Assembly: GCF_041081105.1 (NCBI RefSeq)
Contig: NZ_CP163528.1
Location: forward strand, 1,302,001 to 1,366,000
Origin: Promicromonospora sp. Populi
Lineage (GTDB): Bacteria > Actinomycetota > Actinomycetes > Actinomycetales > Cellulomonadaceae
DNA length: 64,000 bases
Direction of reading: 5' to 3'
Positions 12,929 through 22,160 of the stretch are shown here, one piece after another. Numbering within the stretch: position 1 is the first letter of the stretch; each line of letters opens with the position of its first letter. The translations under genes and the position numbers were made by a program. The notes under the pieces are model-generated. The model did no database searches. It was not told the DNA's origin and worked only from the letters and a program-made list of their open reading frames with translations.

Positions 12929-14047
12929 TCAGTAGGGTATCGCCGCCGGGTCGACGGCGGTGAAGCCGGCGGCCCGCCGCCCGTCGAGCGGACCCCACAG
13001 GTCGGTGTGGACCTCGGCCCGCACCTGCGGGATCACCTCGGCCGCGAACCGGCGCAGCACGTCCTCCTGCTGCGCCGGGGCGAGCAGGTGGTTCACGGAG
13101 ACCGACTGCAGCACGTGCCCGAAGGAGGAGTGGTAGTCGAGGATCTTCTTGGCCACCCGCTCGGGCGAGCCCACCAGCGCCGGCCCGCGCTCGACGGCGT
13201 CCTCGATGGTCCGGAAGCTGGTCACCTTGCCGACGGCGCCCGGGGCGTACTTGCGCGCGTCCTGCTGGCGCACCTGGCCCTCGTAGATGGGCCGGTACTG
13301 CTCTACGGCTTCCTCAGTGGTGTCGGCGAGGAACAGGCCGCCCGACCCGGCGCCCACGAACCCGTAGGCCGGGTCGTGCCCGGCAGCCGCGTACTGCTCG
13401 CGGTACCGGTCGATGAGCACACCGTAGTTCTCGCGGGGCTGCAGCGCGTTGGCGGTGACTATCGGGTCCCCGTGCTCGGCCGCGAGGTCGACGGCGAACT
13501 GCGACGTCGCCGAGCCGTGCCAGATGCGGAACGGGCCCGCGAACGGGCGTGGCAGCGTGGTCGCGTGCTCCAGCCTGGGCCGGTGCCTGCCCTCCCACGT
13601 GACGTCCTCGCTGGCCAGCAGGAGTCGGAGGAGCTCGTAGTTCTCCCGCAGGTATTCGTACTGCTTGGTGATGTCCAGCCCAAGCAGCGGGTACTGCAGG
13701 TCCTCGTTGCCCTTGCCGATCACGATCTCCAGGCGGCCGCGGCTGAGCTGGTCGACCGTCGCGAGGTCCTCCGCGAGCCGGATCGGGTCGTGCAGGGACA
13801 GCACCGTGACGCCGGTGGAGAGCAGGATCCGGGACGTGCGGGCCGCGATGGCGCCCAGCAGCACGGTCGGGGCCGACGACAGCACCGCGCCCGCGTGCCG
13901 CTCCCCCACCGCGAAGGAGTCGAACCCGAGCTCCTCGGCGAGCACCGCCGTGTCCACGATCCGGTTCAGCCGGTCGGCGGGGGCCACCGTCTCGCCCGTG
14001 ACGGGATGGGGCGGGTTGAACGCGATGTCCAGGACCTGGAAGCGCAC
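12929..14047 (-). CDS. Luciferase-like FMN-dependent monooxygenase
   Basis: TIM-barrel flavin monooxygenase of the bacterial luciferase-like class (LLM), 372 residues. The GTG start shares one base with the stop of the preceding monooxygenase gene (TAGTG), so they are coupled. Conserved LLM segments are LAEELGFDSFAVGERHAG, the DQLSRGRLEIVIGKG strand-loop and FRIWHGSATSQFAVDLAAEHGD. The first of these resembles the CE1758-type subgroup. The substrate cannot be read from the sequence. Its place as the last gene of an ABC transporter/GNAT/LLM operon suggests oxidative cleavage of an imported sulfur- or nitrogen-containing compound. Confidence 0.88.
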   Translation of the reverse strand: MRFQVLDIAFNPPHPVTGETVAPADRLNRIVDTAVLAEELGFDSFAVGERHAGAVLSSAPTVLLGAIAARTSRILLSTGVTVLSLHDPIRLAEDLATVDQLSRGRLEIVIGKGNEDLQYPLLGLDITKQYEYLRENYELLRLLLASEDVTWEGRHRPRLEHATTLPRPFAGPFRIWHGSATSQFAVDLAAEHGDPIVTANALQPRENYGVLIDRYREQYAAAGHDPAYGFVGAGSGGLFLADTTEEAVEQYRPIYEGQVRQQDARKYAPGAVGKVTSFRTIEDAVERGPALVGSPERVAKKILDYHSSFGHVLQSVSVNHLLAPAQQEDVLRRFAAEVIPQVRAEVHTDLWGPLDGRRAAGFTAVDPAAIPY

Positions 14048-15180
14048 TAGGCGGCCGCCCCCTCGGTTGCCTGCCCCGCCGTGGCGACCGCGCGGTCGCG
14101 CTCCGCGACACCCTCCTTGACCAGCGGGATGACGTACCGGCCGAAGTCGATCGCGTCGTCTACCAGGTCGTAGCCCCGGGCCGAGATGACCCGCACACCC
14201 AGGTCGTAGTAGGCGAGCAGCGCGTCGGCGACCTGCTCGGGCGTGCCGACCAGCGCGTTGGAGTTCCCGGCACCGCCGGTCGCCTTCGCGGTGGCGGTCC
14301 ACAGCGCCGTGTCGAACCGCTCGCCCTGGGCGGCGATCTCCAGCAGGCGCTGCGACCCGGCGTTCTCCGGCTTGTCGATCGGGTGCCGCCGGCTCAGCAC
14401 ACCGCCCTGGGCGGCCTTGCGCGCCTCGATCCGGTCCAGGATGCCGTGCGCCTTCTCCCAGGCCAGCTCCTCGGTCGGCGCGATGATCGGCCGGAACGCG
14501 GCGTGGATCCGCGGCGGCGTGGTGCGGCCCGCCGCCTGCGCCTCGGCGTGCACGCGGGCGATCTGCTCGGCGGTGCGGTCCAGCGGCTCGCCCCAGACCG
14601 CGTAGATGTCGGCCTCCGCGGCGCCCACCGGGTAGGCCGCCTCGGACGAGCCGCCGAACGAGATGGTGGGCACGTGCCCGGGATACGGCTTGGCGTCCAG
14701 CACGAAGTCGTCGAAGTCGTAGAACTGGCCGTGGTGGTCGAACGGCTCGGCGCTCGTGAACGCCCGCTTGACGATCTGGATGTACTCGCGGGTGCGGGCG
14801 TACCGCTCGTCCTTCGTGAGGGTGTCGCCCTCCCGGCCCTGCTCGCGGTCGTTGCCGCCCGAGATGAAGTGCACGGACAGCCGCCCGCCCGATACCTGGT
14901 CGAGCGTCGCGAACGTCTTGGCCGCATACGTCGGGTAGGAGACGTTGGGCCGGTGCGCCAGCAGCAGCTCGATGTTCGGCACGTGCGCGGCCACGTGCGC
15001 GGCCAGCGCGGCGGGCTCCGGCCCGGACGAGCCGTAGGCGAACAGGACGCGGGTCCAGCCGTTGTCCTCGTGCGCGCGCACGATGCGGACCAGGTAGTCG
15101 AGGTCGAACGGCTTGGTGGTGCGCTCAGTGGTCTCGGAGGCGTCATTGGTGGCGGCGATGCCGAGGAACTCGACGGGCAT
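14047..15180 (-). CDS. SsuD-like FMNH2-dependent monooxygenase (LLM class)
   Basis: 377-residue LLM flavoprotein most like alkanesulfonate/dimethylsulfone-type monooxygenases. Typical segments are LLAHRPNVSYPTYAAKTFATLDQVSGGRLSVHFISGG (split here: HRPNV, then DQVSGGRLSVHFISGGND), FDHHGQFYDF and the phosphate-binding TISFGGSSEAAYPVGA. This class uses reduced FMN supplied by a separate reductase and cleaves C-S or C-N bonds. No flavin reductase gene lies in the operon. It sits in the middle of three LLM genes, with 41 bp separating it from the upstream one and a one-base overlap with the downstream one. Calling it ssuD would overreach because sulfonate use is not shown. Confidence 0.88.
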   Translation of the reverse strand: MPVEFLGIAATNDASETTERTTKPFDLDYLVRIVRAHEDNGWTRVLFAYGSSGPEPAALAAHVAAHVPNIELLLAHRPNVSYPTYAAKTFATLDQVSGGRLSVHFISGGNDREQGREGDTLTKDERYARTREYIQIVKRAFTSAEPFDHHGQFYDFDDFVLDAKPYPGHVPTISFGGSSEAAYPVGAAEADIYAVWGEPLDRTAEQIARVHAEAQAAGRTTPPRIHAAFRPIIAPTEELAWEKAHGILDRIEARKAAQGGVLSRRHPIDKPENAGSQRLLEIAAQGERFDTALWTATAKATGGAGNSNALVGTPEQVADALLAYYDLGVRVISARGYDLVDDAIDFGRYVIPLVKEGVAERDRAVATAGQATEGAAA

Positions 15181-15221
15181 GGGGGTTCTCCTTCGGTGCG
15201 GGCTGAATCTTGTGGATCAGG

Positions 15222-16439
15222 TCAGACGGCGCCGGCCGCCGCCGGGGTGGGCACCCGGTCGGTGCTGCCCCAGGCCTCGGCGAGCAGCTCGAAGGACCGG
15301 CGCGTCTCGGCGGGGTCGTGGGTGGCGGTGGTGACGAGCAGCTCGTCGGCGCCGGTCACGCGCTGGAGCGTCTCGAGCCGTTCGACGACGGTCGCCGGGT
15401 CACCGACGATCCGCGTGTCGACCCGGTCGGCCACCAGCGCACGTTCGGCGTCGGGCCGGTCGGTCCAGGCGGTGGCCGCCGACGGCGACGGGTAGGCGAT
15501 CGCACCGCGCTCGCCGCGGCGGATGGACAGCACCCAGTCGGCGAACGGCTCGGCGAGCACACGGGCGCGTTCCTGGGTCTGCGCGACGAGCACGTCCGCG
15601 GAGACGGTCACGTAGGGCTCGGCCACCACCCCCGGCCGGAACGCCGCCCGGTAGGCGGCCACCGTGTCCAGGATCGTGGCGGGGCTGACGTGGAAGTTCG
15701 CCGCCAGCGGCAGGCCCAGCGCGCCCGCGACGGTGGCGCTCTCGCCCCCGCTGGACGCGAGCAGCCACAGGTCGAACGCCGCTCCCTCGACGGGCGGGCT
15801 GGTGTAGGCGCCGCCGGTCCGGTCCCGGTAGGTGCCGCGCTGGACGTCGAGCACAAGCTCGACCTCCTGCCGGAAGTCGGCGGGCGTGCGCTGCGCGCCG
15901 ATCACGTCCTGCTGGGCGAGGATCCGTTCACGCAGCGCAGGGTCGTTGAGCCCGTTCGGCGGGGCGGGCGGCACGTACAGGCCGTCGACGAGCCGCGGCG
16001 CGGCGGACGCCGGTGGGCGGGCGGGCGGCCCGGCGTCGGGGGCCTTGGCGGCGTCGGGCTTTCCAGCACCACCCGGCTTGGCCGACGGCGGCACCGTGAA
16101 CGCGCGCCCGAGCCCCAGGTCGACCCGGCCCGGGTGCAGCGCCGCGATGGTGCCGAACTGCTCGGCGGCGACCAGGGGCGACGTCGTGGACAGCAGGACC
16201 GCGCCGGAGCCGACGCTGATCTGCGTGGTGCGGGCGGCGACGGCGGCCGCCAGGACCGCCGGAGCGGCGGAGGCGACGCCGGGGGCGAGGTGGTGCTCGG
16301 CGTACCAGACGCGCCGGTATCCGAGCTGGTCGAGGTCGACCGCGAGCGCCACGGCGCGCTGGATCGCCTGGACGCCGGTGGAGCCCTCGGCGACCAGGGC
16401 CAGGTCGAGGACGGACAGCGGGACTCTGCGTGTGGTCAT
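15222..16439 (-). CDS. MsnO8-type LLM class oxidoreductase
   Basis: Third flavin monooxygenase of the operon. I prefer the ATG at 16439, which has GAGGAG upstream; a GTG at 16451 overlapping the preceding stop (GTGA) is the alternative. Product about 405 residues. Segments RVWYAEHHLAPGVASAAPAVL, VGSGAVLLSTTSPLVAAEQF and LHPGRVDLGLGRAF are typical of the MsnO8 subgroup of LLM proteins. A Pro/Ala-rich insert (residues ~120-145) interrupts the barrel loop after the RAFTVPP segment. Substrate unknown. Confidence 0.86.
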   Translation of the reverse strand: MTTRRVPLSVLDLALVAEGSTGVQAIQRAVALAVDLDQLGYRRVWYAEHHLAPGVASAAPAVLAAAVAARTTQISVGSGAVLLSTTSPLVAAEQFGTIAALHPGRVDLGLGRAFTVPPSAKPGGAGKPDAAKAPDAGPPARPPASAAPRLVDGLYVPPAPPNGLNDPALRERILAQQDVIGAQRTPADFRQEVELVLDVQRGTYRDRTGGAYTSPPVEGAAFDLWLLASSGGESATVAGALGLPLAANFHVSPATILDTVAAYRAAFRPGVVAEPYVTVSADVLVAQTQERARVLAEPFADWVLSIRRGERGAIAYPSPSAATAWTDRPDAERALVADRVDTRIVGDPATVVERLETLQRVTGADELLVTTATHDPAETRRSFELLAEAWGSTDRVPTPAAAGAV

Positions 16440-16447
16440 GGTGGTGG

Positions 16448-17458
16448 TCACTCCTCGGTCTTGGGCAGGCCGGGCGGGTTGGTCTCGGCGCGTTCCACAG
16501 CCTCGACCTGGAGGCCCCAGCGTTCAAGCACCTGCTGGTAGGAGCCGTCCTCGATGGCGTGGTTGAGGGCGGCGGTGACCGCCTCGGCGGCGCCGGCGCC
16601 CTTCCTGGTCGCGACGGCGATCTGCGCCGTGTCGGGCCAGCCGCCGTTCAGGGTGCCGACCACCTTGAAGTCGTCCGGGGATACGGCCGCCTGGTAGGCG
16701 AGGGAGGCGTTCGGGCCCACGTATGCCTCGACGCGTCCGGACTGGAGGGCGAGCAGCACGTCGGAGAGCTGCTCGTAGTACTCGGGGCCCTGGATGGGCT
16801 CCAGGCCGTCGGCCTGGTTGAGGCGGTCCCACTCGAGCAGGATCGCCTCCTGGTTGGTCCCGGAGCCGACGCCCACCACCCGCCCGGCGATGTCCTCGCG
16901 CGAGTCGATGACCAGGTCGGAGTCGGCAGCGGTGAGCCAGCCGAGCTCGTCGATGCGGTAGCTGGAGAAGTCGATGGTCTCCTTGCGCTCCTCGGTCACG
17001 GTGACGTTGGAGATGACGGCGTCGACGTCGCCGGACTGGAGGGCGAGCGGCCAGTCGGCCCAGGCCCGCACCTCGAGCCGCAGGTCCTTCCCGAGGGCGT
17101 CGGCGACAAGCTGCGCGATGTCGGTCTCGTTGCCGATGGGGGTCTCGTCGTCGTCGGCGAGGAAGGCGAGCGGCGCTGAGCCGCTGGCACTGACGGCGAA
17201 GACGATCTCGTCCTTGTCCGCCCACTCCTCGGGGAGCAGGTCTATCGCCGCCGAGTCCTCGGTGGTGCGCACACGGTCCTGGTCCGGGCTGGTGCTGACC
17301 TGCAGGCCCGCGGACTCGGGGGCGTTCCCGGCGAGGCCGGCGGCGTCGTCCGTCTCGGGTCGCTCGGTGCTGACGGCCGAGCAGGCGGCGGTGAGCGCGA
17401 GCAGCGGTACCGCGGCCAGCACGAGCAGGCGGGTTCGGACGGGTCGGGAGACGGTCAC
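16448..17458 (-). CDS. ABC transporter substrate-binding lipoprotein
   Basis: Periplasmic-binding-protein type 2 lipoprotein of the polar-amino-acid family. From the GTG at 17458 (AAGGGA upstream) it has 336 residues: a positively charged start, hydrophobic stretch and lipobox LTAAC with Cys26 as the acylated residue. A GTG at 17521 overlapping the ATPase stop is possible but would bury the signal peptide behind 21 residues. The mature part has the two-lobe pattern with DVDAVISNVTVTEERKETIDFSSYR, characteristic of amino-acid binding proteins. It should deliver substrate to the permease and ATPase encoded upstream. Confidence 0.92.
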   Translation of the reverse strand: MTVSRPVRTRLLVLAAVPLLALTAACSAVSTERPETDDAAGLAGNAPESAGLQVSTSPDQDRVRTTEDSAAIDLLPEEWADKDEIVFAVSASGSAPLAFLADDDETPIGNETDIAQLVADALGKDLRLEVRAWADWPLALQSGDVDAVISNVTVTEERKETIDFSSYRIDELGWLTAADSDLVIDSREDIAGRVVGVGSGTNQEAILLEWDRLNQADGLEPIQGPEYYEQLSDVLLALQSGRVEAYVGPNASLAYQAAVSPDDFKVVGTLNGGWPDTAQIAVATRKGAGAAEAVTAALNHAIEDGSYQQVLERWGLQVEAVERAETNPPGLPKTEE

Positions 17459-17517
17459 GGTGGGTCCCTTCGGGTCTGGTGCAAGGTTCGGGGTTGAGCT
17501 CGGTTCAGGAGCGGCGG

Positions 17518-18282
17518 TCACAGGACCTTCTCCAGGAAGGCCTTGGTCCGGGGGTTGGTGGGGTGGTCGAGCACGTCGCCGGGCGGTCCCTGCTCGACGA
17601 CGACGCCCTCGTCCATGAAGACGACGGTGTCGGCGACCTCGCGGGCGAACCCGATCTCGTGGGTGACGACGACGAGCGTGGTGCCGGTGCCGGCCAGCTC
17701 CTTGATCACCTCGAGCACCTCCCCGACGAGCTCCGGGTCGAGGGCGGAGGTCGGCTCGTCGAAGAGCACCACGGACGGCCGCAGGGCGAGCGCGCGGGCG
17801 ATGGCTACCCGTTGCTGCTGGCCGCCGGAGAGCTGCCGAGGCCGGGAGTCGGCGCGGTCGGCGAGCCCGACCCGGGCCAGGAGATCGCGGCCCTGAGCCT
17901 CAGCCTCGGCGCGGGGCCGGCCCTGCGCGAAGATGGGCGCCTCCACGACGTTCTCCAGCGCGGTGAGGTGCGGAAACAGGTTGAAGTTCTGGAACACGAA
18001 CCCGATCTGGGTCCGCCGGCGCAGGATCTCGCGCTCGGTCAGCTCGCGCAGGGTGTTGCCGCGCCGGGTATACCCGATGAGCTCGCCGTCCAGGGACACG
18101 AACCCGCGGTCCACCTTCTCCAGGTGGTTGATCGCGCGCAGCAGGGTCGACTTGCCGGAGCCGGACGGACCGATGATCGCGACCACCTCGCCGGACCGGA
18201 CGGTGAGGTCCACACCCCGCAGCGCCTCGAGCAGGCCGTACGACTTGTGCACGCCCCGGATCTCCAGCAGTCCCCCGCTCAT
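17518..18282 (-). CDS. Polar-amino-acid ABC transporter ATPase
   Basis: 254-residue importer ATPase of the GlnQ/HisP/TcyN group. It has Walker [10 protein letters not shown] (38-46), Q-loop [11 protein letters not shown], signature LSGGQQQR (151-158), Walker [14 protein letters not shown] and the switch histidine in VVTHEIGF. The ATG overlaps the permease stop (ATGA) and the stop overlaps a GTG of the binding-protein gene. Its single permease partner probably works as a homodimer. Confidence 0.95.
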   Translation of the reverse strand: MSGGLLEIRGVHKSYGLLEALRGVDLTVRSGEVVAIIGPSGSGKSTLLRAINHLEKVDRGFVSLDGELIGYTRRGNTLRELTEREILRRRTQIGFVFQNFNLFPHLTALENVVEAPIFAQGRPRAEAEAQGRDLLARVGLADRADSRPRQLSGGQQQRVAIARALALRPSVVLFDEPTSALDPELVGEVLEVIKELAGTGTTLVVVTHEIGFAREVADTVVFMDEGVVVEQGPPGDVLDHPTNPRTKAFLEKVL

Positions 18283-19382
18283 GCGGCACCCCCTGGCGTT
18301 CGCGGGGCGGCTCCGTTGCGTGGGGCGACCCAGCGCCCGACCCGGACGCGGGCGGCGAGGGCGGGCGGGACGCCGTCGGGCACGGGTGTGCCGGTGAGGC
18401 GCGACCAGCCGACCTGGATCTCCCACCGGACCCGCTGCAGCGGGGTGGGCGGCAGGGTGCGCAGCGCACCCTTCGCGTAGTGCCGCTCCACGTAGTACTG
18501 GACCACCGTGATGAGCGTGGTCAGGGCCAGGTACCAGATCGCCGCGACGATGAGCAGCGGCACCACCCGGCCGTTGCGGCCGTAGATGACGCTCACTATG
18601 TAGAACAGCTCGCCGTAGGCGAGGACGTACACGATCGAGGTGCCCTTGAGCAGGCCGATCACCTCGTTCACGGCGGTGGGCACGATGGACCGCATGGCCT
18701 GCGGCAGGATGATCCGCCGCACCTGCCGGTGCCGCGGGAGGCCCAGCGAGGCCGCGGCCTCGTGCTGGCCCTGGTCGACGCCGAGGATCCCGGCCCGGAC
18801 GATCTCCGCGCTGTACGCCGCCTGGGACAGGCCAAGTCCCAGGATCGCCGCCCAGAACTTGTCGATCAGGGAGAGCGTGTCGAAGAACAGGAACTCCGGC
18901 CCGAACGGGATGCCGATGCTCAGCACCGGGTACAGGTAGGCGAGGTTGTACCAGAGCAGGAGCTGCAGCAGCAGCGGCACCGAGCGGAACACCCAGGTGT
19001 AGGCCCAAGAGACCGCTTGCAGCAGGGGCGAGCGTGACAGCCGCATCAGGGCCAGCACCGTGCCGAGCGCGAAGCCCACCACGGACGCCGTCGCCGTGAG
19101 CCGGACCGTGGCCCAGGCGCCCTCCAGGATGGACGGCCACGTGAGGTAGCGGGCCACGATGTCCCACTCCCAGCGCTCGTTGGTCACCAGGGAGGAGACG
19201 ACCATCGCCAGCAGCACCAGGACGACGGCGGTGGCGATCCACCGGCCCGGGTGCCGGGCCGCGACGACCCGCAGCTCGTCGTCGGACGGCGCTGCGCCGC
19301 GCTGCCCGTCGTCTGCGCCCGGCGGCAAGCCGGGCGGTGGGTACACGAGGCGCGACTCGCCCTCGGCCAGGTATGCGCTCAT
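18279..19382 (-). CDS. Polar-amino-acid ABC transporter permease
   Basis: 367-residue inner-membrane permease of the HisM/GlnP/TcyL family. The first ~50 residues are cytoplasmic, followed by a first membrane helix (~50-66) and a domain with several further hydrophobic segments. It includes the [14 protein letters not shown] segment and the ATPase-contacting EAA loop [23 protein letters not shown]. The C-terminal ~60 residues are again polar and basic, an extension beyond the usual ~220-residue family length. The ATG at 19382 overlaps the stop of the GNAT gene (ATGA). Confidence 0.93.
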   Translation of the reverse strand: MSAYLAEGESRLVYPPPGLPPGADDGQRGAAPSDDELRVVAARHPGRWIATAVVLVLLAMVVSSLVTNERWEWDIVARYLTWPSILEGAWATVRLTATASVVGFALGTVLALMRLSRSPLLQAVSWAYTWVFRSVPLLLQLLLWYNLAYLYPVLSIGIPFGPEFLFFDTLSLIDKFWAAILGLGLSQAAYSAEIVRAGILGVDQGQHEAAASLGLPRHRQVRRIILPQAMRSIVPTAVNEVIGLLKGTSIVYVLAYGELFYIVSVIYGRNGRVVPLLIVAAIWYLALTTLITVVQYYVERHYAKGALRTLPPTPLQRVRWEIQVGWSRLTGTPVPDGVPPALAARVRVGRWVAPRNGAAPRTPGGAA

Positions 19383-20014
19383 GCTTCGGCCAGCCACTTC
19401 TCGAAGGGGAACGGCTCGAACGGTGGCGGGCTCGACGGCTGCCCCGCTGTGGCCGACTCCCCTGCTGCCGCCGCCGAGAGCGGTGTGTACCCGGTGGACC
19501 GGTACAGCGCCGCCGCCTCCGGCTGCCGGGGGCCGGTGGTCAGGTAGAGCCGCGGGTACCCCAGGTCACGGGCCCGCGCCTCCAGCTCCGCCAGCACGCG
19601 CCGCGCCAGGCCACGGCGCCGGTGCGCCGCGTGGGTCCAGATGCGCTTGAGCTCCGCCGTCGGGACCACCGGGACGCCGTCCGCGTCCCGGGCATCGGCC
19701 CGGGCCAGGCGTGCGACGTCCCCGCGCTCTGGTTCCAGCCGACGGCGGAACGCGCCGCCCGCCACCGGCTCGCCGTCCTCCAGGAGCAGCACGAGGGCGC
19801 CGACGGGCGGGGCGAACTCCTCGGCGGCGTAGTGCGTCATCTCGGCCCGGTGCTGCTCCTCGGTCAGCAGGTCGTGGTACCGGGTGCGGTACTCGACCGA
19901 GAGACCGGCGAGGAGCGGTTCGACCAGGGGGTCGGACAGGTGCACGTCCCGGACCTCCAGGGCGGCGACCCGCGTGGCGACGGCGGCGGGCACGACTGTG
20001 CGGTTCGGGGCCAT
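19379..20014 (-). CDS. GNAT family N-acetyltransferase
   Basis: First gene of the operon, 211 residues. The acetyl-CoA binding motif A is clear ([19 protein letters not shown]), followed by [20 protein letters not shown], the usual GNAT motif B. The C-terminal ~25 residues are Pro/Ser-rich. Translation starts at an ATG with GAGAGGA upstream. In the B. subtilis ytm/ytn operon the first gene also encodes a GNAT enzyme that N-acetylates S-modified cysteines before monooxygenase cleavage. The shared gene content makes that role the leading hypothesis here, but it is inference. Confidence 0.9.
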   Translation of the reverse strand: MAPNRTVVPAAVATRVAALEVRDVHLSDPLVEPLLAGLSVEYRTRYHDLLTEEQHRAEMTHYAAEEFAPPVGALVLLLEDGEPVAGGAFRRRLEPERGDVARLARADARDADGVPVVPTAELKRIWTHAAHRRRGLARRVLAELEARARDLGYPRLYLTTGPRQPEAAALYRSTGYTPLSAAAAGESATAGQPSSPPPFEPFPFEKWLAEA

Positions 20015-20067
20015 GGGGGTCCTCTCGGGGCGTGGCGAAGCAGACCCGCGGGTCTTCCTCCGACTGC

Positions 20068-20092
20068 AATTCCTATCAATTTGATAGGAATT
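20068..20092 (-). promoter_or_regulatory. Palindromic operator upstream of the GNAT/ABC/LLM operon
   Basis: Perfect inverted repeat of 12-base arms (AATTCCTATCAA and TTGATAGGAATT) around one T, 54-78 bp upstream of the first gene's ATG. It is strikingly AT-rich against a roughly 70% GC background. Size, symmetry and position fit a repressor or activator site overlapping the promoter. The ATTCCTAT/ATAGGAAT half-sites recall the CymR (Rrf2) sulfur-regulator box of B. subtilis as I remember it, but no regulator gene is adjacent. Confidence 0.72.
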
Positions 20093-20195
20093 CGATCTGC
20101 GGGAAGGTACGTCCGCCCCCAGGGCATGTCAACGGACGTCTAGGAGGTCTCGCATTCCGGACGGAGCGCCCGGTCACGCACTTGCGAGCGGCGCC

Positions 20196-21206
20196 TCAGA
20201 CGTCGCCGTAGACGCCCTCGAACACGTCCCGGTAGGCCGCGGCCAGGCGCAGGCCGTCGTGCCGGGCGGTGTCGTCGCCGCGCCGGACCTGCCGCATGAT
20301 CACGCGCGCGCCCATGGACGCGGCCGCGGCCTCCAACGCCGTGACGTCCTCCACCGCTGACGGGTCCGCCAGCACGGCGTCGATCCGCAGGCCGGGGGCG
20401 TGCTTGTGCAGGGCCTCCAGGTGGTCGACGGCGGTGAGGCCCGCCGTCTCGCCGTTCTCCGCGGAGAGGTTGAGCGTCACGCAGCGTCGCGCCTTGGTGA
20501 CGTGCAGGGCGTCCGCGAGCTCGGGCACCAGCAGGTGGACCAGCACCGACGAGTACCAGGACCCCGGCCCGAGGACCACCCAGTCGGCGTCGAGCACCGC
20601 CTGGACCGCCTCCGGGGAGGCAGGCGGGTCCGCCGGGAGCAGGCGCAGCTGTTCGATCCGGCCCTCGGTCACAGCCACCCGGCTCTGCCCGACCACGGTC
20701 ACCAGGTCCGGCTCGGGCTCCCCCGGCGCCACGGCGTGCCGCACGTCCGCCTCGACCACCAGCGGCACCGACGCCATCGGCAGCACCCGGCCGCGGGCGC
20801 CAAGCAGGCGGCCCACCCAGTCCAGGCCCTCGACCGCGTCGCCGAGCAGCTCCCACAGGGCCACGATCAGCAGGTTGCCGACCGCGTGGTTGTCCAGCTC
20901 ACCCTTCGACGAGAACCGGTGCTGCAGCATCGCGCTCCAGGTGCGGCCCCACTCGGAGTCGTCGCACAGGGCCGCGAGCGCCATCCGCAGGTCGCCCGGC
21001 GGCAGCACGTCCAGCTCCTCGCGCAGGCGGCCGGACGAGCCGCCGTCGTCGGCCACCGTCACGACCGCCGTGAGGCGGTCCGACATGAGGCGCAGCGCGG
21101 ACAGGCTGGCGGAGAGGCCGTGGCCGCCGCCCAGGGCGACGACTGACGGGTTCTTGCTCCACTCCGGTGCGGGGATGTCGGGCACGCCCGGCGCGTGCGG
21201 GATCAT
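20196..21206 (-). CDS. yvcK: Gluconeogenesis factor YvcK (CofD-like)
   Basis: 336-residue protein of the CofD/YvcK fold. YvcK proteins bind UDP-N-acetylglucosamine and affect cell-wall synthesis and growth on gluconeogenic carbon. The N-terminal VVALGGGHGLSASLSALR and TVADDGGSSGRLREEL nucleotide-sugar binding motifs are intact, as is LDNHAVGNLLIVAL. The ATG overlaps the rapZ stop (ATGA). In most actinobacteria whiA follows directly; here 8.5 kb of accessory genes come between. Confidence 0.95.
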   Translation of the reverse strand: MIPHAPGVPDIPAPEWSKNPSVVALGGGHGLSASLSALRLMSDRLTAVVTVADDGGSSGRLREELDVLPPGDLRMALAALCDDSEWGRTWSAMLQHRFSSKGELDNHAVGNLLIVALWELLGDAVEGLDWVGRLLGARGRVLPMASVPLVVEADVRHAVAPGEPEPDLVTVVGQSRVAVTEGRIEQLRLLPADPPASPEAVQAVLDADWVVLGPGSWYSSVLVHLLVPELADALHVTKARRCVTLNLSAENGETAGLTAVDHLEALHKHAPGLRIDAVLADPSAVEDVTALEAAAASMGARVIMRQVRRGDDTARHDGLRLAAAYRDVFEGVYGDV

Positions 21207-22153
21207 TCGCGGCCCAGATCACGTGCCGCGACAGTGACAAGCTGCCCCTTGGCACGCAGGCGTTCGGCGATGGCCTCCGACATGGCTACGGAGCGGTGCT
21301 TACCGCCCGTGCATCCGACGGCGATAGTCACGTAGCGCTTCTCCTCGTTGAGATAGCCGGCGAGCACCGGCGCCAGGGCGTCGACGTAGCGGTCCGCGAA
21401 CTCGACGGCGCCCGGGCGGGCGAGCACGTAGTCGCGCACGGGCTTGTCGCGCCCCGTCAGGTGCCGCAGCTCGGTGATCCAGTACGGGTTGGCCAGGAAC
21501 CGTACGTCCACCACGTGGTCGGCGTCCAGGGGGATGCCGTACTTGAACCCGAACGAGACGATGTTGACCCGCAGCACCTCGGTGGCGTCGTGCGCCAGCC
21601 ACTTGCGGATCTCGCGGGCAAGGTCGTGCACCGAGAGCTCGGACGTGTCGATCCGCAGGTCGGCCCGCTCCGCCAGGGTCGCGACCACCGAGCGTTCCTC
21701 GGCGATCCCGTCGAGGATCCGGCCGTCGCCCTGCAGCGGGTGGGGGCGGCGCACCGACTCGAAGCGGCGGACGAGCACCTCGTCGCTCGCGTCGAGGAAC
21801 AGGATCCGGTAGGCAACCCCGGCCTCGCTCATGTGCACCAGCACCTTGTCGAGCTCCGAGAAGAACTCCCGGCCGCGTACGTCGACGACGACGGCTACCC
21901 GCTCGATGGTGGAGCCCTTGGCCATCAGGTCGACCAGGGGCACGAGCATCATGGGCGGCAGGTTGTCGACCACGTACCAGTCGAGGTCCTCCAGCACGGC
22001 GGCGGCGCGGGAGCGGCCAGCACCCGACATCCCGGTGATCACCAGGACCTGCGGTTCGTTCGTCTCGGGGGTGTGCGTGGCGGCCTCGATCGCGGCGATT
22101 CCCTCGGGGGCCGTGGTGGGTGACGGCTCGGTGTTGCTCATGCCGCCAAGCAT
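21203..22153 (-). CDS. rapZ: RNase adapter RapZ / nucleotide-binding protein YvcJ family
   Basis: P-loop protein, 316 residues from the ATG at 22153, or 312 from a second ATG at 22141; neither has a strong ribosome binding site. Walker A reads GMSGAGRS, with Arg where other bacteria have Lys, as is usual in actinobacterial homologues. The C-terminal RapZ domain is present (FGFKYGIPLDADHVVDVRFLANPYW; GCTGGKHRSVAMSEAIAE). In E. coli RapZ targets small RNAs that tune glucosamine-6-phosphate synthase; in actinobacteria the role is unclear. Lies 7 bp after uvrC and overlaps yvcK. Confidence 0.94.
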   Translation of the reverse strand: MLGGMSNTEPSPTTAPEGIAAIEAATHTPETNEPQVLVITGMSGAGRSRAAAVLEDLDWYVVDNLPPMMLVPLVDLMAKGSTIERVAVVVDVRGREFFSELDKVLVHMSEAGVAYRILFLDASDEVLVRRFESVRRPHPLQGDGRILDGIAEERSVVATLAERADLRIDTSELSVHDLAREIRKWLAHDATEVLRVNIVSFGFKYGIPLDADHVVDVRFLANPYWITELRHLTGRDKPVRDYVLARPGAVEFADRYVDALAPVLAGYLNEEKRYVTIAVGCTGGKHRSVAMSEAIAERLRAKGQLVTVAARDLGRE

Positions 22154-22160
22154 GCCAGCG

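Noticed and set aside
17518..19242. A 574-codon frame that could be read as a fused permease/ATPase
   Set aside because: Only the C-terminal 254 codons carry ATPase motifs; the upstream part is a shadow of the permease gene. The ATG at 18282 overlaps the permease stop as expected for coupled genes.
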